DNA of 64,000 nt from Vibrio toranzoniae (GTDB taxonomy: Bacteria > Pseudomonadota > Gammaproteobacteria > Enterobacterales > Vibrionaceae). Made by a program: the position numbers and the translations under genes. The DNA lies in NCBI RefSeq assembly GCF_024347655.1, contig NZ_AP025515.1, forward strand, positions 930,001 through 994,000, in the 5' to 3' direction. Each line of letters opens with the position of its first letter. Position 1 is the first letter of the stretch. The notes below the pieces were generated by a model that saw only the letters and a list, made by a program, of their open reading frames with translations, searched no databases and was not told where the DNA came from. Positions 58,878 to 64,000 of this stretch are shown piece after piece.

Positions 58878-60410
58878 ATGCCCGTTATCCAACGTATTAG
58901 TTTAACCCTACTTTTAGTGACTATCTTAGGTGGGTGTTCATCACTCCCTGAAGGCATTGATCACCCAGCAGAACCGCACACCTCTCCAGCATCCAGTTCT
59001 TTGTCAGTGTTATCGGAAGAATATCAATATGAATCCATTGATCAAGGAACGACGGCTGTTCACTTACAAGAATCGGGTTGGGATGCCTTGGCACAGCGAT
59101 TAGCGTTGGTTGAAAGTGCAGAGCACACCATCGATATTCAATACTACATCTGGAACTCGGACGAATCGGGCAGTTATCTAGCCAGTCGTTTGTTAGAAGC
59201 AGCGGATCGGGGGGTAAAGGTGCGAGTGATGCTTGATGATATTAACCTCAATGAGCGCGAAGGCCTGTTGTCGGCTCTGAATGCACACCCGAATGTAGAG
59301 ATCCGAATCTTTAACCCAACCCCAACACGCCGTGGCTTCAGCAAATGGTTGAGCTTTGTTGGTGACTTTTCTCGCTTAAATCGCCGCATGCATAATAAAT
59401 CGTTTACCGTCGATGGCACCTTGTCTGTGGTGGGGGGGCGCAATATCGGGGATGAATACTTCGACCTTTCCGATGAAATCAACTTCCGAGATCGCGATGT
59501 GCTAGTGATGGGCTCGGTAGTAACCACTATCCAAACTAGCTTTATAGAGTATTGGAATAGCCGTTGGTCTTATCCCATCGATATGTTGGGTGATGAGATG
59601 TTGCCGGATATCTCTATTTTGATTGGCACTGAACCTCCTTCTTATCAACATTTTCCTGAGTTACCAATAGACGGTAAATCAGCGGCTAAATTATTGAAAA
59701 GTACATTGAGTCAAATGACCTGGGTTAATGCTCGTTTTGTATACGATCCACCAGTGCCTATCGACTCGGATAATACCGACTTACCGAAAGTTACGGCAGT
59801 TTTACTGGCAGATTTAGCGCGCGAGTCTAAACACGAAATCTTATTGGAATCCGCTTACCTGGTGTTTGACGACGGCCAACTTGATGAGTGGCATTCATTA
59901 AGTAACAACAACGTTGAAATAAAAGCGCTCACTAATTCAATGGCCTCGAATGATCTGGTGACCAACCACTCTGCTTACGCAGGAAGGCGTAGCGATATGC
60001 TAGAGCATGGCATTGAATTATTTGAGCTGAAGCCTGAATCTAAGTTATGTGAGACATCGACCAAAGACGCTTCTAAATGTGCACCATCAACAGCTTATGG
60101 TTTGCATGCGAAGTCGGTCGTATTTGATAAGCGCATTGCCAGTATTGGCTCATTTAACTTCAACTTGCGTTCTACCTACTTGAACACGGAATCGGTTTTG
60201 ATCATCGAGAATAAAGAGGTTGCTGAAACATTAGCAGAAACCATTGAGCAAGCAATGAGCGAAGAAAACAGCTGGCGATTAGAGCTTGAAGACGGTGATG
60301 TGTATTGGTATTCAGGCGAGAAAAGTTGGGACAGTGAACCAGAAACCGGCAAGTGGGAACGAATGCAGTCAGGCTTCTTACAATTGCTACCGATTGAGAA
60401 ATATCTGTAA
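58878..60410 (+). CDS. phospholipase D-family lipoprotein (ClsC/YmdC-like)
   Basis: 510 residues. Lipoprotein signal with lipidated Cys20 (ILGGC). Two HKD catalytic motifs: His172-Lys174-Asp179 in HNKSFTVDG with GGRNIGDEYF, and His410-Lys412-Asp417 in HAKSVVFD with IGSFNFNLRS. This matches ClsC of E. coli, which makes cardiolipin from phosphatidylglycerol and phosphatidylethanolamine together with YmdB. No ymdB is adjacent. The lipidation signal is an addition worth noting. Own terminator. Confidence 0.9.
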   Translation: MPVIQRISLTLLLVTILGGCSSLPEGIDHPAEPHTSPASSSLSVLSEEYQYESIDQGTTAVHLQESGWDALAQRLALVESAEHTIDIQYYIWNSDESGSYLASRLLEAADRGVKVRVMLDDINLNEREGLLSALNAHPNVEIRIFNPTPTRRGFSKWLSFVGDFSRLNRRMHNKSFTVDGTLSVVGGRNIGDEYFDLSDEINFRDRDVLVMGSVVTTIQTSFIEYWNSRWSYPIDMLGDEMLPDISILIGTEPPSYQHFPELPIDGKSAAKLLKSTLSQMTWVNARFVYDPPVPIDSDNTDLPKVTAVLLADLARESKHEILLESAYLVFDDGQLDEWHSLSNNNVEIKALTNSMASNDLVTNHSAYAGRRSDMLEHGIELFELKPESKLCETSTKDASKCAPSTAYGLHAKSVVFDKRIASIGSFNFNLRSTYLNTESVLIIENKEVAETLAETIEQAMSEENSWRLELEDGDVYWYSGEKSWDSEPETGKWERMQSGFLQLLPIEKYL

Positions 60411-60431
60411 CAATACCATTAACGTATAAAC

Positions 60432-60466
60432 AAAAATGTCAGCGTATATTACGCTGACATTTTTTT
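60432..60466. terminator. bidirectional terminator
   Basis: AAAAATGTCAGCGTA and TACGCTGACATTTTT form a perfect 15-bp stem with a tiny loop and a T-run; the mirror A-run serves the convergent flavin reductase gene. Confidence 0.93.
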
Positions 60467-60499
60467 GATTATGCTTTCTGGATGTCGAATGTGAGCTGC

Positions 60500-61222
60500 T
60501 TAACGCTTGGTCAGTTGTTTGCTGTTTAAGTAAGGCAGAATATGTGGGCGAGATTCACCAGACAGCTTTTGCGTGATCTGTTGTGACCAACTGCTTTGCT
60601 TCTGATTGCTTGAGCGGTTCGCGTAGTAGCTTTGCATTGAATCATCGTAACGTGCAATCTCATCGAGACTCAGCGGCTGGTATTGGTTCTCATGCATCAC
60701 CACGTGAGCAGGAAGGCGAGGCTTAATTTCCGGTTGTTGAGCGGGATGACCTAAACACATACCAAATAGCACGGCCGTGTGTTGTGGAAGTTCCAGTAGT
60801 TCATCGACTTGTTGCGCGCTGTTACGCAAGCCACCGATGTACACGCCACCTAAACCAAGAGATTCAGCAGCCAGCATACAGTTTTGCGCCATGATTCCAG
60901 AATCAACAGCGCCAATCAGAGTTAGCTCAGTAAAGTCGGTTTTTACTTCTGGGTTAATCTGAGCGTGGCGTTGATAGTCGATACAGAACACCAAAAACTC
61001 GGCTGCACTTTCCACATAAGCTTGGTTGCCTGCGTATTCCGCTAGTAGCTTACGCTTCTCTTTGTCTGTCACTCTCACGATAGAAACAGCCTGCAATAGG
61101 CTCGATGACGACGCGGCAAGGCCTGCCTGAACAATTAAGTCGAGGTGTTGTTGTTCTATTGGTTGGTCCGTATATTGGCGAATGGAGCGGTGCCCCAAAA
61201 TGGTCTCAATCGTACTATTCAT
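60500..61222 (-). CDS. frp: NADPH-flavin oxidoreductase / nitroreductase (Frp/NfsA type)
   Basis: 240 residues, FMN enzyme. It follows V. harveyi flavin reductase P over nearly its whole length: HRSIRQYTD at the start, AASSSSLLQ, LTLIGAVDSGIMAQNC, GLGGVYIGGLRNSA and RLPAHVVMHENQY, ending SRPHILPYLNSK. Members reduce FMN and nitroaromatics with NADPH. In luminous vibrios Frp supplies reduced FMN to luciferase, but no lux genes are present here. Could equally be called NfsA. Confidence 0.93.
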   Translation of the reverse strand: MNSTIETILGHRSIRQYTDQPIEQQHLDLIVQAGLAASSSSLLQAVSIVRVTDKEKRKLLAEYAGNQAYVESAAEFLVFCIDYQRHAQINPEVKTDFTELTLIGAVDSGIMAQNCMLAAESLGLGGVYIGGLRNSAQQVDELLELPQHTAVLFGMCLGHPAQQPEIKPRLPAHVVMHENQYQPLSLDEIARYDDSMQSYYANRSSNQKQSSWSQQITQKLSGESRPHILPYLNSKQLTKR

Positions 61223-61452
61223 AACTCTCAGACTGTCCTTTTTTATGATGTATTACAAATCACCATAACGACATTTGAGGTTGGGGTAAACCTCAACGCG
61301 ATCATGTTTGAGCGAAAGATTTAATGTTGGATCTCTGTGGCCCTACTGACAAATAAGTATCGGTTATAGTGTTTATAAGTGGAAAATCAGAGCAGACCAA
61401 CTAGGATGAATTACATTAAACCCGATAATTAATTCAACCACATGGTAGTGCT

Positions 61453-62436
61453 ATGAAGAAAATAACCCTTTTGTCAGTTGCAATTTTATCTAGCCTCTCT
61501 TTCTCATCTTTTGCTAAAGATTGTGCTCCCAATTTGCTGCCTTCTTGGAAGGATGGTGAGAGTAAATCAGCCATTGTGGATTTCGTTGGTCAAGCCACCA
61601 AAGCAGAGTCTGATACTTTTGTGGCGGTTCAAGATCGTATTGCTGTGTTCGATAACGACGGGACGCTATGGTCAGAAAAACCTTATTACTCCCAACTGGC
61701 CTTTGCGCTAGATCGTGTAAAAGAGATGGCGCCTGAACACCCCGAATGGAAAACAGAAGCGCCGTTTAAGTTTGTACTTGAAGGGGATATTGAGAGCGCT
61801 CTGGGCAGCGGTGAAGAAGGGTTGTTGAAAATTATTATGGCGACACACTCAGGTATGACCGTTGAGCAATATCAACAAGATGTTAAGCAATGGTTGGCGG
61901 TAGCAAAAGACGAGCGTTTCAACAAAGCCTACACAGACCTGACTTATCAGCCAATGAAAGAGATGCTGACTTATCTGCAAGATCACGACTTTAAGACTTA
62001 CATCGTGTCTGGAGGTGGTGTTGATTTTATGAGAGCGTGGGCTCCGCAAGCGTATAACATTCCGCCAGAGCAGATCATCGGTAGCGCGCTTAAATACAAC
62101 TATAGCTACAACGATGGTAAGTCGACCGTGACCAAAGACTCGTCCATTTTGACGATTGATGATAAAGCCGGAAAAGTCACTAATATTCAGCATATTATCG
62201 GTAAGAAGCCGATTTTGGCGGTGGGTAACTCAGACGGTGATCAAGCGATGATGCAATGGGCAACCAGTCAACCAAATTCAATGGCAATGATTGTTCACCA
62301 CACTGACGCCGAGCGCGAGTGGAAGTACGATCGCGAATCTCATGTCGGTAAGCTTGATAATGCACTCGATGAAGCAAGCTCTAGAGATGATTGGACGCTG
62401 ATCGACATGAAATCCGATTGGTGTGAGGTGTACTAA
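61453..62436 (+). CDS. periplasmic HAD-family phosphatase
   Basis: 327 residues with a signal peptide (1-21, cut near FAK). HAD motif I is DNDGTLW with nucleophile Asp67 and acid/base Asp69. Motif II is in YIVSGGGVDFM and motif IV in VGNSDGDQAMM. The protein thus acts outside the cytoplasm, unlike most HADs. Substrate unknown. Own terminator downstream. Confidence 0.88.
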   Translation: MKKITLLSVAILSSLSFSSFAKDCAPNLLPSWKDGESKSAIVDFVGQATKAESDTFVAVQDRIAVFDNDGTLWSEKPYYSQLAFALDRVKEMAPEHPEWKTEAPFKFVLEGDIESALGSGEEGLLKIIMATHSGMTVEQYQQDVKQWLAVAKDERFNKAYTDLTYQPMKEMLTYLQDHDFKTYIVSGGGVDFMRAWAPQAYNIPPEQIIGSALKYNYSYNDGKSTVTKDSSILTIDDKAGKVTNIQHIIGKKPILAVGNSDGDQAMMQWATSQPNSMAMIVHHTDAEREWKYDRESHVGKLDNALDEASSRDDWTLIDMKSDWCEVY

Positions 62437-62461
62437 CACCTAGCTAACTCTTCACTAAAAC

Positions 62462-62495
62462 AAAAAAGCTCGGATTTTTAATTCGAGCTTTTTTT
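62462..62495 (+). terminator. terminator of the HAD gene
   Basis: AAAAAAGCTCG and CGAGCTTTTTT form an 11-bp stem with a T-run of seven. Confidence 0.92.
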
Positions 62496-62597
62496 CGAAA
62501 TAGCGAAGGCTTCGTCTCATTTTAAGCAAGAACGTACTATAAATTTTCAACGCTTCACGCTTTAATCGGGATAGTCAGAAATTAAAGGAAGAGAAAA

Positions 62598-63293
62598 ATG
62601 AAAACGATCGGTTTGCTTGGTGGCATGAGTTGGGAGTCGACAGTGAGCTACTACAAATCTATTAACGAAGGAGTGAAAGCCACACTCGGCGGGCTCAATT
62701 CTGCAAAGGTTTGTATGTATAGTGTGAACTTCGATGAGATAGAAAAGCTGCAACACCAAGGTCGTTGGGCTGAGACAGCAGACATCTTATCGGACGCGGC
62801 TTTATCGGTTGAAAAAGGCGGGGCGGACTTCATCCTGATTTGTACCAATACCATGCATAAGGTCGTTCCTGAGATCGAAGAGAAGATCACGATTCCTATC
62901 TTACATATCGCTGATACCACGGCGCAGAAGTTGATAGAGAAAGGTGTGCAAAAAGTAGGACTGCTTGGTACGGCTTTCACAATGGAGCAGGATTTCTACA
63001 AAGGGCGCTTAACCGATAAATTCGGTATCGATGTTGTGATTCCAGATGAGAGTGACCGAAAACAAGTGCACAACATCATTTACCAAGAGTTGTGCCGAGG
63101 CGAAATAAAAGAAGAGTCTCGAGTTGTTTATCATCAAATCATTGAGAAGCTAAGCCAACAAGGGGCTGAGGCGGTTATTCTTGGGTGTACTGAAATTGCT
63201 TTGTTGATTCAGCAACAACACACCGATGTTCCGTTGTTTGATACCACTGCCATCCATGCTGAAGCGGCAGTGCGCTTGGCGACGACTGATTAG
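62598..63293 (+). CDS. ygeA: amino-acid racemase, YgeA-like (Asp/Glu racemase family)
   Basis: 231 residues, PLP-independent racemase. MKTIGLLGGMSWESTVSYY and the catalytic Cys motifs VLICTNTMHK-like (Cys near 84) and LGCTEIALL (Cys near 197) are all conserved as in E. coli YgeA, with closely similar length. E. coli YgeA acts broadly on homoserine and other amino acids, so specificity is not certain. AGGAAGAG precedes the ATG. Confidence 0.94.
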   Translation: MKTIGLLGGMSWESTVSYYKSINEGVKATLGGLNSAKVCMYSVNFDEIEKLQHQGRWAETADILSDAALSVEKGGADFILICTNTMHKVVPEIEEKITIPILHIADTTAQKLIEKGVQKVGLLGTAFTMEQDFYKGRLTDKFGIDVVIPDESDRKQVHNIIYQELCRGEIKEESRVVYHQIIEKLSQQGAEAVILGCTEIALLIQQQHTDVPLFDTTAIHAEAAVRLATTD

Positions 63294-63604
63294 CTTATAA
63301 TCACTTTCAGATCGTTAAGCGTGTCTTTCGATCATGCTACAACCATAAGCTGATTGGTGGTGCCAATTATTGGCCGCTGGGTGATGCACAGTTAAAAGTA
63401 TATAACTTTCATAAGGTTATTGATGGTTCTCTGAGAGCGAATTACGAGTAGCTTTTCTCCTAATGAAGCCCAAAATTAAGTTTAATAAGCACTCTATATC
63501 ACAATTTCTATAAATTTTAAGATGTGATAGTACACATTTATTTGTCTCATGAATAGAATCTCGGCCTAGTGTTATTTTGGCTATGTAATCGAATGAGAAT
63601 AAAA
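63294..63604. other. 311-bp gap with possible gene-tail remnant
   Basis: A frame running to a TAG at about 63452 reads LIGGANYWPLGDAQLKVYNF and on to VIDGSLRANYE. It looks protein-like but has no ATG or ribosome site and is blocked by a stop upstream near the racemase end. Probably debris of a lost gene. The promoter of the next gene lies in the AT-rich second half. Confidence 0.4.
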
Positions 63605-63988
63605 ATGAAATTGAAATCTATTTTCTTGGCTTGTCTGTCTGCAACTGCTCTGTCTGGCTGTTTGACAGTTCCAATTGAAGAGTTACAACCAACGGCGGAT
63701 CAAGAAACAATTGATACCGCTATTGAGCATCTAAGCGATATAAAAGGAATGACAATTACAGAAAATGGCGTGATTTATTATGTTGCGTCACTGCCGGGTA
63801 GCTCTCGATGGTTAAAAGTGCATATTTTGGAATCGAGCTATCGTTACTCTTGCCAAGACCTTCGCTGGTTTGTCGATCGAGGTATGATCGTGAGAATGAA
63901 ATTCCTAGGTAGTGGTGGCACGACGCAAGATTATGATCTTGAGCGTTGTGAAACGGAAGTCCCTACAAGATTATATGAACCTAAATAG
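63605..63988 (+). CDS. small lipoprotein, hypothetical
   Basis: 127 residues from the ATG at 63605, which starts the signal peptide MKLKSIFLACLSATALSGC (lipobox LSGC, Cys19); the frame extends upstream to 63569 but that would mask the signal peptide. The mature part has a mixed alpha-beta pattern and Cys in YSCQDLR and LERCETEV that may pair. No family recognised. Complete gene, ends 12 bases before the window end. Confidence 0.75.
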   Translation: MKLKSIFLACLSATALSGCLTVPIEELQPTADQETIDTAIEHLSDIKGMTITENGVIYYVASLPGSSRWLKVHILESSYRYSCQDLRWFVDRGMIVRMKFLGSGGTTQDYDLERCETEVPTRLYEPK

Positions 63989-64000
63989 TCGTTTCTCGAT

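Noticed and set aside
1..64000. CRISPR arrays, tRNA, rRNA, integron attachment sites, prophage genes
   Set aside because: None seen: no regular 28-37 bp spaced repeats, no cloverleaf-type sequences noticed, no integrase or phage structural genes.

Overview
The window looks like a stretch of a Vibrio chromosome, most likely from the Splendidus clade and plausibly chromosome 2. That is an inference from gene content: a QnrS/QnrVS-type pentapeptide protein, a Vibrio-type secreted M28 aminopeptidase next to a vibriolysin-like M4 protease, an Frp-type flavin reductase, a betIBA-choXWV operon, cosR and ectABC-ask. An intergenic repeat of a type I associate with vibrios lies at 44903-45064. I saw no rRNA, tRNA, CRISPR array, prophage or intact insertion sequence. 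Both strands are densely coded with accessory metabolic, stress and regulatory genes.

Layout. 1-4759: the tail of a GH20 hexosaminidase, then a GPH-family sugar symporter, a GH43 glycosidase and an aldose 1-epimerase, probably one operon for arabinose/xylose oligosaccharides. 4983-13571: a DctB-like kinase and a divergent DctD-like sigma-54 activator face a TAXI-type TRAP transporter (binding protein plus fused permease) and L-2-hydroxyglutarate dehydrogenase lhgO. A sigma-54 promoter stands before the TRAP genes. 13754-17831: two secreted zinc peptidases. 18474-20534: an RstAB-like two-component pair. 21156-28305: choline uptake and oxidation to glycine betaine. 28677-35573: the compatible-solute repressor gene cosR, chromosomal qnr, small genes, and the ectoine operon behind a perfect 34-bp palindrome that contains a consensus CRP site.

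35726-44133: a poorly described island headed by a sigma-54 activator whose receiver has Glu in place of the phosphoacceptor Asp. Around it are a two-BON periplasmic protein, a small lipoprotein, a hemerythrin-like protein, a membrane-anchored phosphatase/diacylglycerol-kinase fusion, two helical proteins, a YqjD/YqjE/YqjK-like trio and an AI-2E-family membrane protein. Three sigma-54 promoter candidates with exact GG-N10-GC spacing lie before the BON gene, a helical-protein gene and the yqjD-like operon. I propose that the activator controls this set as an envelope-stress regulon; this is the most likely undescribed system here.

44297-63988: mostly standalone metabolic and regulatory genes. 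They include two maltose-type acetyltransferases, adenosine deaminase with a divergent LysR regulator, an AraC regulator/MFS exporter pair, an HDOD protein, a DUF1090 protein, and an SgrR-like regulator with an oxidoreductase and a homocysteine methyltransferase. An AscB/AscG-like beta-glucoside unit with twin LacI-type operators follows, then a ClsC-like phospholipase D, an Frp/NfsA flavin reductase, a periplasmic HAD phosphatase, a YgeA-like racemase and a small lipoprotein. Several start codons were moved to internal sites better supported by ribosome-binding sequences.
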